Positions 1-8,045 of a stretch of DNA of 28,020 nucleotides are shown here, in pieces. The notes under the pieces were generated by a model. It was not told where the DNA came from and ran no database searches. It saw nothing but the letters and a program-made list of their open reading frames with translations. The translations under genes and the position numbers were made by a program. Every line of letters begins with the position of its first letter. The stretch's first letter is position 1. This stretch comes from GCA-003244245 sp036494005 (GTDB lineage: Bacteria; Actinomycetota; Actinomycetes; Mycobacteriales; Pseudonocardiaceae): assembly GCA_036494005.1 (NCBI GenBank), contig DASXOV010000140.1, forward strand, positions 1 through 28,020, written 5' to 3'.

Positions 1-274
1 TGCGTCCTGGGTCCGGTCCCATTCCACGTTCTCTAGATCAGCGCTTGCAGTCACCTCAGCCCCTCACCGGCTCACTCAGGACGCGGGTCAGCTTCTCCCG
101 GCCAGAGAACTTCTCAGCCACAGACCTTCTCAGCCACAGACACTAGCCCTGACACTCACTCTGTGGAGTGATCCTGCTATCCGTCCCTGCACACTGACAT
201 GAGTGGTCCAGTCATCGTCATCCAGGACCGTGAGCGAGACCTGCGGGTGGTGCGGCGGCTGGGAGATCGTCCGG
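1..274. other. Left-edge intergenic stretch
   Basis: No gene can be supported here. Reading frames entering from the left edge stop or show no recognisable protein. The stretch holds a tandem 16-bp repeat (listed separately) and a perfect 6-bp stem with a 4-nt loop (TCACTC-TGTG-GAGTGA, 156-171). The stem lies about 100 nt downstream of the minus-strand phosphotransferase stop and could be a weak terminator, but it has no U-tract. Confidence 0.5.
110..141. repeat. Tandem direct repeat, 2 x 16 bp
   Basis: CTTCTCAGCCACAGAC occurs twice in perfect head-to-tail copies (110-125 and 126-141). It lies downstream of the 3' end of the phosphotransferase gene. No role is apparent; replication slippage is the simplest origin. 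Confidence 0.85.
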
Positions 275-3043
275 TCAGGGCTGCGCACGGTCGGGGCCGG
301 CCGGCAGGTCGACCAGGCCGGTCGCCCCGTGGACGGTGATCTCCTGGCCGGTGGTGATCCGCAGGGTGGCGTCGGGGACACCGACCACGGCGGGGATGCC
401 GTACTCGCGGGCGACGACCGCGCCGTGCGAGTTGGGCCCGCCCATTTCCATGACCAGCCCGCCCGCCGTCAGGAACAACGGTGTCCATCCGGGATCGGTG
501 GACGGCGCCACCAGGATCTCTCCCGGTTCGAGGCGTGCCCCGACCGGGTCGAGCACCACCCGCGCCGGGGCGGTCACGGTGCCCGTGGAGGCCGGGGTAC
601 CGGACAGTTGCCCCTCCCGCACCGCACTGTCGAGCCTTGGCAGGGCCTCCGGCTGGGTGCCGTCGGACAGCATCAGCCGCGGCACCTGCCGCCTTCGCAA
701 CTCCCTTTCGTAGACCTCGCGGCGCCGCAGCACGACGGCACGGAGGTCCGCGCCCGCCAGGGCTGCCCGAACCTGGCGGAGGTCGAGAAAGAAAACGTCG
801 CCGGGCTCGGTGAGGTGCCCGGCGGCGGCGATCTCGGCTCCGAGCAGCACCAGCTGTTCCCGAACATGCGCCAGCACCCGCACCAGGTAGTCCTTGTGCA
901 GTTCCCGCATTCCGACCAATTCGCGGACCCGGTCCAGCGCGAAGCGCACGCCGATAGCACGTAGCCGGCCGCGCCGCCGGACTCGTCCGACCACCGCCGT
1001 GATGGCTGATCGCGCTGCACGGGCACCACGGGCGAACTGCGCGTCGGGGGCGAGGTCGGGATCCTCCAGTCGTAGGTAGTTTGCCAGCACGCCGATCACG
1101 TGGGCCGGATCGTCGGACCAGCGCGGCATACCCACATCGATTTCCGCCACAGCGCGGTGGCCATAGGTGGCCAGGAACTCGTCGAGGCCGTGCTGCAGGA
1201 CAGGCGGCAACTCGCGGCGGATGAAGCGCTGCGCCAGTTCCGCAGGTGCCGCCGCACCCAGCGCGGCGGTGGCCGTCCCGTCAGCCCGGACCTGGCCGGC
1301 CAACGCCCACAGCCGCAGATCCATCTCCGTGGTGACGTTGTGCGGCAGCGCGCGCAGCACCTCGTCCATGTCAGCAGGGCTGAGCACGTCGCCTGCGAGC
1401 TTGGTGGCCAGTGCCCGGGCGAGGAATCCGGAGCCTGCCACCGGAGTGACGGCAGGCATGATCGGGACGATCGACGTACCGAGCAGCCGCTCCATGTGGT
1501 CCAGCCGCTGGACCGCACTCAGATCCGCGGGCGCGGTGAGCGTCGCGCGTAACCGATGTCCGATGTGCCAGACTCGGCGGCGGGCCGCGGCTGGCCGAAC
1601 CAGTGCCTGGGTGACCTGCAGGGGGATTCGGAAGCGTACGGCCAGTACCAGCAAACGCCGGATGAACGGCCAGCGGGATGTGGTGCGCACCGCGAAGCGC
1701 GGGTCGTCGAACAGCCGGCGCAGCACCACAGCCGATCGAGCCTCCATGACATCGAGGACCCGAGGCACCAAAGCCCGGCCGACCCGGCTTCGCAGTACCG
1801 GCGTGACCTCCATGAACGCCCGCTGACCCGCCTCAGCGAACGCCGGGGGCCCGGCGAGGCGATCGGACACGTCGACCCCGAACACCACCTTCGAAGCACA
1901 CGACGCGATCAGTCGGAATGCCGCCATGCCCATCGGGGTGATCGGCCGGGTGAGTCCTTGCGCCAGACTGAAGCAGAAGTAGACCCGCAGCACCCCATCC
2001 GATGAGGTGGTCTCCGGCAGCGGGTAGAGCGTGGTGATGGGCCGTGCCTGGGTGAGCCACCAGGTCCCGGTGTCGTCCAGCGCCCACTCGATGTCCTGCG
2101 GGACGTGATAATGATCTTGAACACGCCTGCCCAGCGCGGCGAGCTCGCGAATCTGCGCATCGCTCAGGCATGGCTGCTCGACCCCGGCGGGCAGGCGGAT
2201 CTGCTCGGTGCCACCACCGGGACGTGCTCGCACGGCGACCCGCTTGTCGCCCAGCCTGCGTTCGATGACCTCGCCGTCGGCGTCCACCACGACGTGGTCA
2301 GGGTTCACCGCGCCGGACACCACGGCCTCACCGAGACCCGGGCTGGCGTCGATCACGGAGTGCCCGCGACAGCCCGTCACCGGATCTGCGGTGAAGAGCA
2401 CCCCGGCGACCTGCGCATCGACCATTCGTTGGACGACGACCGCGAGCTGCACAGCCCGGTGGTCGATACCGTTGCTGCTCCGATAGCTCACCGCCCGGTC
2501 GGTCCACAGCGACGCCCAGCAGCGACGTACCGCATCGAGTACCGCATCGGCTCCCACGATGTTGAGGTAGGTGTCCTGCTGACCGGCAAAGCTCGCCGAG
2601 GGCAGGTCCTCCGCCGTGGCCGAGGAGCGCACCGCGACCGCGTCGTTCACGGCGCCACCGCCACGACCACTGCCCAGATCGTGATAGGCACCGGTCACCG
2701 CTGCCGCCATGCAGGCAGGCACCGGCGACGCGAGTAGGGCGGCACGCGCCTGCGCGGCCAGCTCCGCCAGCCGCTCAGCATCCAACTCGGCCGCGTCGAG
2801 CGCGTCGAGGATCCAGGGCAGCTCCGCTGTCCCTGCTGTCACCTGCCGATACGCCGCAGTGGTGACACAGAACCCGGAGGGAACCCGAAGGCCTGCGCTG
2901 ATGAGCTCACCGAGATTCGCCGCCTTGCCCCCCACGGCAGGCAGCGCCGCCATACCGAGGCAGTGGAGGCCGAGCACCGGGGGTTCGTGCTCGCACCCCA
3001 GGTCAGCCGACATGTTGACGCCAGGTTGCCGGATGGTGGTCAC
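275..3043 (-). CDS. Rifampicin phosphotransferase / PEP-synthase-family enzyme
   Basis: The protein is 922 aa. An N-terminal PEP-synthase ATP-grasp domain (about residues 30-350) shows GGKAANLGEL, AVRSSATAEDLP, SFAGQQDTYLN, GVLFTADPVTG and PQDIEWA. A long central region follows, then a C-terminal swivelling phosphohistidine domain with GGPNSHGAVVAREYGIP (catalytic His about 873). This ATP-domain, substrate-domain, His-domain order and the local wording match RPH enzymes (about 860 aa), which move the beta-phosphate of ATP to rifampicin and inactivate it. RPH-family members outside tested strains may have other substrates, so drug resistance is inferred only. The start is taken as GTG at 3043 because a good promoter places its -10 box 6 nt upstream (leaderless); an in-frame ATG lies at 3013. 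No copy of the rifamycin-associated element was seen upstream. The gene is transcribed alone and diverges from the polyprenyl synthase gene. Confidence 0.85.
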   Translation of the reverse strand: MTTIRQPGVNMSADLGCEHEPPVLGLHCLGMAALPAVGGKAANLGELISAGLRVPSGFCVTTAAYRQVTAGTAELPWILDALDAAELDAERLAELAAQARAALLASPVPACMAAAVTGAYHDLGSGRGGGAVNDAVAVRSSATAEDLPSASFAGQQDTYLNIVGADAVLDAVRRCWASLWTDRAVSYRSSNGIDHRAVQLAVVVQRMVDAQVAGVLFTADPVTGCRGHSVIDASPGLGEAVVSGAVNPDHVVVDADGEVIERRLGDKRVAVRARPGGGTEQIRLPAGVEQPCLSDAQIRELAALGRRVQDHYHVPQDIEWALDDTGTWWLTQARPITTLYPLPETTSSDGVLRVYFCFSLAQGLTRPITPMGMAAFRLIASCASKVVFGVDVSDRLAGPPAFAEAGQRAFMEVTPVLRSRVGRALVPRVLDVMEARSAVVLRRLFDDPRFAVRTTSRWPFIRRLLVLAVRFRIPLQVTQALVRPAAARRRVWHIGHRLRATLTAPADLSAVQRLDHMERLLGTSIVPIMPAVTPVAGSGFLARALATKLAGDVLSPADMDEVLRALPHNVTTEMDLRLWALAGQVRADGTATAALGAAAPAELAQRFIRRELPPVLQHGLDEFLATYGHRAVAEIDVGMPRWSDDPAHVIGVLANYLRLEDPDLAPDAQFARGARAARSAITAVVGRVRRRGRLRAIGVRFALDRVRELVGMRELHKDYLVRVLAHVREQLVLLGAEIAAAGHLTEPGDVFFLDLRQVRAALAGADLRAVVLRRREVYERELRRRQVPRLMLSDGTQPEALPRLDSAVREGQLSGTPASTGTVTAPARVVLDPVGARLEPGEILVAPSTDPGWTPLFLTAGGLVMEMGGPNSHGAVVAREYGIPAVVGVPDATLRITTGQEITVHGATGLVDLPAGPDRAQP

Positions 3044-3049
3044 AGCCGA

Positions 3050-3078
3050 ACGGTAACGCTAACGGTATCAAAGCTCAA
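3050..3078 (-). promoter_or_regulatory. Leaderless promoter of the RPH-family gene, with ACCGTT direct repeat
   Basis: On the minus strand TTGAGC (3078-3073), a 17-nt spacer and TACCGT (3055-3050, TANNNT type) are followed by only 6 nt before the GTG start at 3043. The motif ACCGTT occurs twice, 12 bp apart, with the second copy covering the -10 box. This could be a regulator half-site pair spaced by about one helical turn. The promoter call rests on spacing and boxes only. Confidence 0.5.
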
Positions 3079-3943
3079 CAAGCGATGAAAAACGAGGATG
3101 ACGTCGCCTACGCCGGCACCCGCGCCTCCCGAGAAGAAACCTCATCCAGCGCCGGCACAGCAGATCGCTACGCCGACGGCGATCACCCTGGGCGACCTAC
3201 CCCCCCACAACACGGTGATGAAAGCATCATCCAAATGAGTGGTTCATGAACATTCAGTCACCCTAGGTCCCATAACATCCACTCGATCGGTCCATCTATC
3301 GGCATGACATCGAAATACATTAGTCACACCTTCGGGGGACTGTACGACCCCGAACGAGTGGTGCTAACTTTGATCTTGTCGAAATAGTGACCTGCACAAT
3401 CCTTCCCCACAGCACACCATTCCGGAGGCATACATCACAGAAGGACTCCAACTGCAGTGGCGGACTTCCTCGCGAATACAACTGACGATGACATACTTCA
3501 CTCTCGAACAATGGTTCGGTATCTACTCATGAGCTGAACCGCCGAGTTATCACGACGACTCAGATTCTGATCCCGGTCGACTGCCGGCATATTAAGGTGG
3601 TCGAAACTCCCCCGTACCGCGATCAGTCGATCCACGGCGACACAGTCAGCGGCCAGGCCCGAATCACTGGACGCCTTCTTCCCCCGCGCGAACGCACAGG
3701 CCTATGAGTCTCACGTCGAATTCCAGCGTGGGCATCCTGGCTAACCCCGTCCCAGGAACATAGGCCGAACCCGTGATCGATCTACCGCGTCCGCGAACAA
3801 CTTCTCCCGGACGCCGATCCACATATCGACAAATTCATCATCTCCTGCCCGGCACTGTCTACTTCCCCGCCTCCCCCTGTGGCCCGACGCACTCGGAATC
3901 ATCGAAGACGTCCATATCGGTAACTGAAAGGAGACGGCAGAAT
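3079..3943. other. Long AT-richer divergent intergenic region
   Basis: About 865 bp between two divergent genes. The base composition is clearly lower in GC than the neighbours, near 45-50 percent by eye around 3240-3550. Reading frames here, such as a 63-codon frame at 3320-3511 on the minus strand, resemble no known protein. Small inverted repeats are present, for example GATCGC/GCGATC at 3163-3184. The frame of the downstream synthase stays open back to 3773, but the start at 3944 has the ribosome-binding site. The region may hold regulation, a small RNA or a decayed gene. Confidence 0.6.
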
Positions 3944-4984
3944 ATGACCGCCATAGAGGTGATGACAATGGGGCGATCCGCGCGCGACACCCTGGCGTGG
4001 AGCGACGAGGTGGTCGTTCCTGCCATGCGGTCTGCGATCGGCGCACTTCCCGATTCGATGCGGCATATCATCGGATACCATTTCGGATGGTTGGACGAAC
4101 ACGATCGCCCGACGCAGACTGATGGCGTCAAAGCAATCCGTCCGGCTCTGGTAATGTTGTCAGCCGAGGCTGCAGGCGGTGCCCCAGGTGCGGCAGTGCC
4201 CGCCGCGGTCGCGGTCGAACTCGTGCACAACTTCTCATTGCTGCACGACGACGTCATGGACGGTGACGCCACCCGCCGCCACCGCCCGACGGCCTGGCGG
4301 GCCTTCGGTCGCAGCGCATCGATTCTGGCCGGGGACGCCTTGTTGTCGCTTGCCTTCGACGTGCTGGCCGGCTCCAACGACCCGGTGGCCCGTGACAACA
4401 TGCGGATGCTCAGCGCCGCGGTACTTGCTCTGGTCGACGGCCACCTCGCCGACCTCGCTTTCGAGAAGCGCTATGACGTCGATATGTCGGAATGTATGAG
4501 GATGACGCACAACAAGACCGCCGCCCTGCTGGGATGTGCGTGCGCGATGGGCGCACTATCGGGTGGAGGAAATCCGGATCAAATGGACCACCTGCGCGTC
4601 TTCGGGGAGCGTCTGGGCTTGGCGTTTCAGCACATTGACGATCTCCTGGGTATCTGGGGCGACCCGGTCGTGACCGGGAAAGCGATTTATTCGGATCTGC
4701 GCAGCCGCAAGAAATCATTCCCGGTCGTGGCCGCACTGACCTCCGGTACTCCGGCCGGGCGGGAGTTGGGTGCGCTTTACCACGCCAGCAAACCGTTGTC
4801 CGCCCCCGATCTGGTCCGGGCGGCACAATTGATCGATCTCGCGGGTGGGCGCGCCTGGAGCCAGGCGCAAGCCGACGAATTACTGGCCCACGCACTGCAT
4901 CAGCTCAGTCTGGCGACCCCCAAGGCCCGAGCAGGCACTGAATTGGGTGAGTTGGCCAGACTGGCCACCTGCCGTGACCACTGA
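3944..4984 (+). CDS. Polyprenyl diphosphate synthase (IdsB-like / encapsulin-cargo type)
   Basis: This 346-aa trans-isoprenyl diphosphate synthase would condense isopentenyl diphosphate with allylic diphosphates in the cytoplasm. The first aspartate-rich motif is in LVHNFSLLHDDVMDGD followed by TRRHRPT; the second is AFQHIDDLLGIWGD. The N-terminal RHIIGYHFGWLDE segment and the DDLLGIWGD variant match, from memory, both mycobacterial IdsB (Rv3383c, a putative geranylgeranyl diphosphate synthase) and the actinobacterial polyprenyl transferases that are cargo of family 2 encapsulins. The start is ATG 3944 because GAAAGGAGA lies 10 nt upstream; the frame is open back to 3773, and that extra 57 aa reads as low-complexity non-homologous sequence. 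No terpene cyclase or encapsulin shell gene is in the window, so its product length and partner are unknown. It is transcribed alone. Confidence 0.87.
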   Translation: MTAIEVMTMGRSARDTLAWSDEVVVPAMRSAIGALPDSMRHIIGYHFGWLDEHDRPTQTDGVKAIRPALVMLSAEAAGGAPGAAVPAAVAVELVHNFSLLHDDVMDGDATRRHRPTAWRAFGRSASILAGDALLSLAFDVLAGSNDPVARDNMRMLSAAVLALVDGHLADLAFEKRYDVDMSECMRMTHNKTAALLGCACAMGALSGGGNPDQMDHLRVFGERLGLAFQHIDDLLGIWGDPVVTGKAIYSDLRSRKKSFPVVAALTSGTPAGRELGALYHASKPLSAPDLVRAAQLIDLAGGRAWSQAQADELLAHALHQLSLATPKARAGTELGELARLATCRDH

Positions 4985-5166
4985 TCAGCCGTCGACCAAC
5001 CGTGCATCGGGCAATCGTCGGTGATCCTGCCCGAAGAGGCGATCGGACGCCCCCTGCACGACGTGGGTGTCCGAGGTGATCACCAGCGCCGATCAGCAGG
5101 CCGGCCACGCGGTGGCTATCTCAAGGCCGGACGCAAGGTGGCTCGACTGCGTGGGTTCTAGCAAAG

Positions 5167-6088
5167 TCAACGCTCAGTGGCCGAGCGGTCGGTCCCGTCG
5201 GCGCTGACGGGGTGCGTCCGTGCGTCATCGGCGACCGCGCCGACACCAGCCACCACGATGAGACCGATGGCGACAACCTGGTCGGTCGTCAGCGCTTGGC
5301 CGAGCACCACGAGCCCCACCAGTGCCGCTGCGACCGGGCTGATGCTGAGCAGGATGCCGAACAGCCGCGCACTGATCCGGCGAAGCACCAGCAGATCCAG
5401 CATGTAGGGCAGCAGGGAGGAAAGCAGGGCCATGAGCACCCCGGTGGCCAGCACTGCCGGGTCGAGCAACCGGGCGCCGCCGGTGATCGCACCGGCCGGA
5501 GCGAGGACACCCGCCCCGGCGGCCAATGCCAGGGCGAGACCGGTCCAGTCCGGGAAGAGCCGCCCGATTCGGCGGTTGAGCACCACATAGCCCGCCCGGC
5601 AGATCGCGGCCAGCACACCCATCCCGATCCCGGCCAGTACCGGCGCGCCGTTGCCCGGCGCACCCAGCAGGACGACGCCGACCACCGCCAGCAGCGCCCA
5701 GAGCAGGTCGGTGAGCCGTCGCGTCAGCGCGACCGCCAAGCCGATCGGCCCGAGTAGCTCCAGCGTGCTGGCGACCCCGAGTGGGACGAGCGCGATGGTC
5801 TGGAAATAGGCCAGATTCATCGCCGCGCACCACCCCGAGCGCCAGCACGGCCGGCCACTGGCATCGGCTCAGCGAGCGCACTCGCGGCCGTACGAGCGCG
5901 CACAGGAGAACAGCCGCCACCGTGATGCGCATCGCGGCGGTAGCGGTCGGACCCACGTCGGCGAACAGGTCTTTGGCCACCGCCGACCCGAGCTGGAGGC
6001 TCGTGATCTGGGCCAGAACCAGTCCCGGCGCGGTCCACGACCTGCGAAACGCGGAGTGGGACGGGACCGTGGTGACGGCTGGGGCCAT
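5167..6088 (-). pseudogene. EamA/RhtA-family exporter, frameshifted
   Basis: Two adjacent frames together encode one EamA (drug/metabolite transporter) protein of about 305 aa with roughly ten hydrophobic helices. The first part (6088 down to about 5822) begins MAPAVTTVPSHSAF and ends ALGVVR. The second (5820 down to 5167) continues MNLAYFQTIALVPLG and STLELLGPIGLAV, the typical wording straight after that point in RhtA-like exporters. The break is at GCGCGGCGATG around 5820-5826, where one extra G would explain it. If the reading is correct the exporter is inactive, although the 217-aa distal part could start at its own ATG. A sequencing error is equally possible because both halves look well preserved. 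An alternative GTG start lies at 6097. It diverges from the CGNR gene with only 26 bp between starts. Confidence 0.75.
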
Positions 6089-6114
6089 GACCTGCACCGT
6101 GGTGTCATGGTGTT

Positions 6115-6633
6115 GTGCAGTTCAACCATTACGGCGGCGAGGCGGCCCTGCTCGGCGCGGATCTGGTCAACCTCCGGCCACCGATCACCCGAGAGCTGGT
6201 TGTGCAGGTCCTGATCTCGCACCAGGTCGCCGATCCGGCGCTCAGCACCCAGGAGTCGGCAAGCATCGCCGACTGGGGCGGGCAGTTGTCCCGATGTTTC
6301 GACGTCGCGGAGGCCGGGGCGCAATGCGACACCGTGAACGAACTGCTCTCGGCGGCGGCGAGTAAGCCCTACGTCTCCCGGCACGATGGTCACCCGCACC
6401 TGCACTACCGCTCGATGGAGGACGACGTGGTCTCCCGGGTACGCGCCATCACCATCACCGGGCTCGCCTACATCATCTGCATCGCGGGCGGACACCGCCT
6501 CGGCCGCTGCGCCCACCCTGGATGTGCGCTCGCCTACGTCGACACGTCCCGCAACGGGCGGCGTCGATACTGCAGCGTGCGCTGCGCCAACACCAGCGCT
6601 GTCCGCCGTCATCGCCGGCGCACGCGATCGTGA
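6115..6633 (+). CDS. CGNR zinc-finger protein (putative transcription regulator)
   Basis: This 172-aa protein has the two-part build of the CGNR family. The N-terminal ABATE-like domain opens MQFNHYGGEAALLGADLVNL. The C-terminal zinc finger reads RCAHPGCALAYVDTSRNGRR followed by RYCSVRCAN and a basic tail rich in Arg and His. The four finger cysteines are present, although the eponymous CGNR is CANT here. Family members are thought to bind DNA and often sit next to transporters. The GTG start at 6115 gives the expected N-terminus and no ribosome-binding site is visible, so the message may be leaderless. It diverges from the EamA gene, its probable target. Confidence 0.85.
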   Translation: MQFNHYGGEAALLGADLVNLRPPITRELVVQVLISHQVADPALSTQESASIADWGGQLSRCFDVAEAGAQCDTVNELLSAAASKPYVSRHDGHPHLHYRSMEDDVVSRVRAITITGLAYIICIAGGHRLGRCAHPGCALAYVDTSRNGRRRYCSVRCANTSAVRRHRRRTRS

Positions 6634-6684
6634 TGGCTCACCGGGAATTGACCGGCAGCCACGACCCGGGTCGGTGGCGAGCGC

Positions 6685-7257
6685 TCAGCCTGTCTGGTCC
6701 AGTGTGCGGTTCGCACCGTGAGCCAAGACTTTGCGCAGCTGGACCAATGCCCTGTGCTGCGCCACCCGGACCGCGCCGGAGGTCGATCCCAGCGCGTCCG
6801 CCGTCTCGTTGGCAGAAAGTCCCACCACGACTCGCAGGATGAGGATCTCCCGCTGCCTGTCCGGCAGTGTGTCCAGCAACGCGGTCATCCGTTGCACCTG
6901 TTCGCCCAGTATCACCTGCTGCTCGGGACCGACATCCGGGGAGGGCGAATCGGGAATCTCGGCGACCGGCTCGGCTCGGTTACGCGCCACCGATCGATGG
7001 GCGTCCGCCACCTTGTGGGCCGCAATGCCATACACGAAGGCGAGGAACGGACGTCCCTGTTCACGATAGCTGGGCAACGCTGTGAGCACCGCGATACATA
7101 CTTCCTGCGCCACGTCGTCCGCCGAAGCGAACGTTCTGTCCTGCCTTCCGACCCGGGCGCGGCAGTATCGGACTATCAAGGGACGTACCCAGCGGAGAAC
7201 GCTGTCGACGGCATGTGGTTCACCGTGGACAGCCGCCTCCACCAGATCGGTCGTCAT
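6685..7257 (-). CDS. sigD: ECF sigma factor, SigD-like
   Basis: This 190-aa sigma-70 family protein has region 2 (RPLIVRYCRARVG, ASADDVAQEVCIAVLTALP and RPFLAFVYGIAAHKVADAHR) and region 4 (LPDRQREILILRVVVGLSAN, TSGAVRVAQHRAL). Its wording matches M. tuberculosis SigD closely from memory, including the GRPFLAF segment and the helix-turn-helix. SigD directs RNA polymerase to stationary-phase and stringent-response genes in mycobacteria. The ATG at 7257 lies 2 nt after the stop of the preceding sigma gene, so the two are one transcription unit. In M. tuberculosis a gene for the anti-sigma factor RsdA follows sigD; here the next gene is the convergent CGNR gene and no anti-sigma factor is seen. 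It may be a paralogue rather than the chromosomal sigD. Confidence 0.85.
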   Translation of the reverse strand: MTTDLVEAAVHGEPHAVDSVLRWVRPLIVRYCRARVGRQDRTFASADDVAQEVCIAVLTALPSYREQGRPFLAFVYGIAAHKVADAHRSVARNRAEPVAEIPDSPSPDVGPEQQVILGEQVQRMTALLDTLPDRQREILILRVVVGLSANETADALGSTSGAVRVAQHRALVQLRKVLAHGANRTLDQTG

Positions 7258-7259
7258 GG

Positions 7260-7880
7260 CTAGGCGCCCGGTCCGAGCCCGGACTCGTCGAGCCGGTGCC
7301 GTAGCTGCTGCAGCGCGCGGGCCCGGGTGGGTCCGATCCCGCCTGGCGGGATTCCCGCGCTGCGGGCTACCTCGGTGTAGGGCCGGGGATTGTCGGTGAA
7401 CAGCGCCCGAAGCAGGGTCCGCCGCAGTGGCGACAGTTCCGCGACCAGATTCCACAGCGTCCGAGCAGTGTCGTGGTCGATGACCCGCTGCTCGGGGCCG
7501 ATGCCGGGGTCGACGACGTTCTCCGCCACCGTGTCCGCCGGCGCCGGGGTGTGCTTGGCCTGCTGGCGCAGAATGTGCAGGCACTCGCGGCGAGCAGTGG
7601 TGGCCAGCCATCCCGCCAGCCGTTCCGGGTACTGCACCCGATGAGCGTTCTCCGCCAGCCGCAACCAGGTCATCTGCACCGCGTCCAGAACGTCGGCGTC
7701 CTGCAGGCGGAACGACCGCACGGTCGCGAAAACGACGTTGCTGTACCGGCGGACGATTTCCTCCCAGGCTGCCCCGTCTCCGCGGCGAGCCCTCAGGAGC
7801 AGGTCAGCGACGCTGCCCGGCGCACTCGGATAGTCGTCGGTGCGGACTTCTCCGCGCTCGACCTCCTGTGTCGTGATCAT
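7260..7880 (-). CDS. ECF-type RNA polymerase sigma factor
   Basis: This 206-aa protein has region 2 (WEEIVRRYSNVVFATVRSF, DADVLDAVQMTWLRLAENAH, PERLAGWLATTARRECL) and region 4 (LSPLRRTLLRALF and a C-terminal helix-turn-helix near ARSAGIPPGGIGPTRARALQ). It belongs to a common actinobacterial ECF group with the WLATTARRECL signature and no characterised target set that I can name. The start is ATG 7880, preceded by GGGAGGGA on the minus strand. The frame stays open to 8261, but that part overlaps the intergenic dyads and the TetR gene and is not protein-like. It is the first gene of the sigma pair, and any regulator bound at the upstream dyads would control both. Confidence 0.9.
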   Translation of the reverse strand: MITTQEVERGEVRTDDYPSAPGSVADLLLRARRGDGAAWEEIVRRYSNVVFATVRSFRLQDADVLDAVQMTWLRLAENAHRVQYPERLAGWLATTARRECLHILRQQAKHTPAPADTVAENVVDPGIGPEQRVIDHDTARTLWNLVAELSPLRRTLLRALFTDNPRPYTEVARSAGIPPGGIGPTRARALQQLRHRLDESGLGPGA

Positions 7881-7899
7881 GCCAGGTCCCTCCCGAGTG

Positions 7900-7912
7900 T
7901 GTACGGTGAACA
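7900..7912. promoter_or_regulatory. TGTAC dyad A (TetR-type operator candidate)
   Basis: TGTAC-GGT-GAACA is a 5-3-5 dyad with one mismatch, flanked by a further G/C pair. It lies about 20 bp upstream of the sigma-factor start and has the same arms and spacing as dyad C. Confidence 0.5.
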
Positions 7913-7916
7913 CCAC

Positions 7917-7943
7917 CTGTACGTCGTATATAAGTACGTACAG
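7917..7943. promoter_or_regulatory. TGTAC dyad B, long perfect inverted repeat
   Basis: CTGTACGT (7917-7924) and ACGTACAG (7936-7943) are perfect 8-bp arms separated by 11 bp. The spacer contains the AT-rich run TATATAA, a likely part of the sigma-operon promoter, so a bound repressor would cover the promoter. Confidence 0.6.
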
Positions 7944-7987
7944 TGTCAGGTATAACCGGTGACCGCCATCACCCGATCGGGTGTAGG

Positions 7988-8000
7988 TGTACGTTGTACA
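7988..8000. promoter_or_regulatory. TGTAC dyad C, perfect 5-3-5 palindrome
   Basis: TGTAC-GTT-GTACA is perfect and lies 45 bp upstream of the TetR-family start. With dyads A and B it makes three sites sharing the TGTAC half-site within 101 bp, a typical autoregulatory layout for a divergent TetR repressor. Confidence 0.6.
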
Positions 8001-8045
8001 TGAGCTACGGCGTCTGTTAACCGCCAAGCGAGGAAAGGACGATCT

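Noticed and set aside
203..964. 253-codon plus-strand frame opposite the RPH-family gene
   Set aside because: It is the complement of a well-supported coding region and shows the high Arg/His/Gly content of a shadow frame.
3773..3943. 57-codon N-terminal extension of the polyprenyl synthase, which could be an encapsulin-cargo tag
   Set aside because: The ribosome-binding site lies directly before ATG 3944, and the extension lacks one and reads as intergenic DNA.
5026..5160. Short plus-strand frame (ends GYLKAGRKVARLRGF) after the polyprenyl synthase gene
   Set aside because: About 45 codons, no ribosome-binding site and no recognisable family; it lies in the gap between convergent genes.
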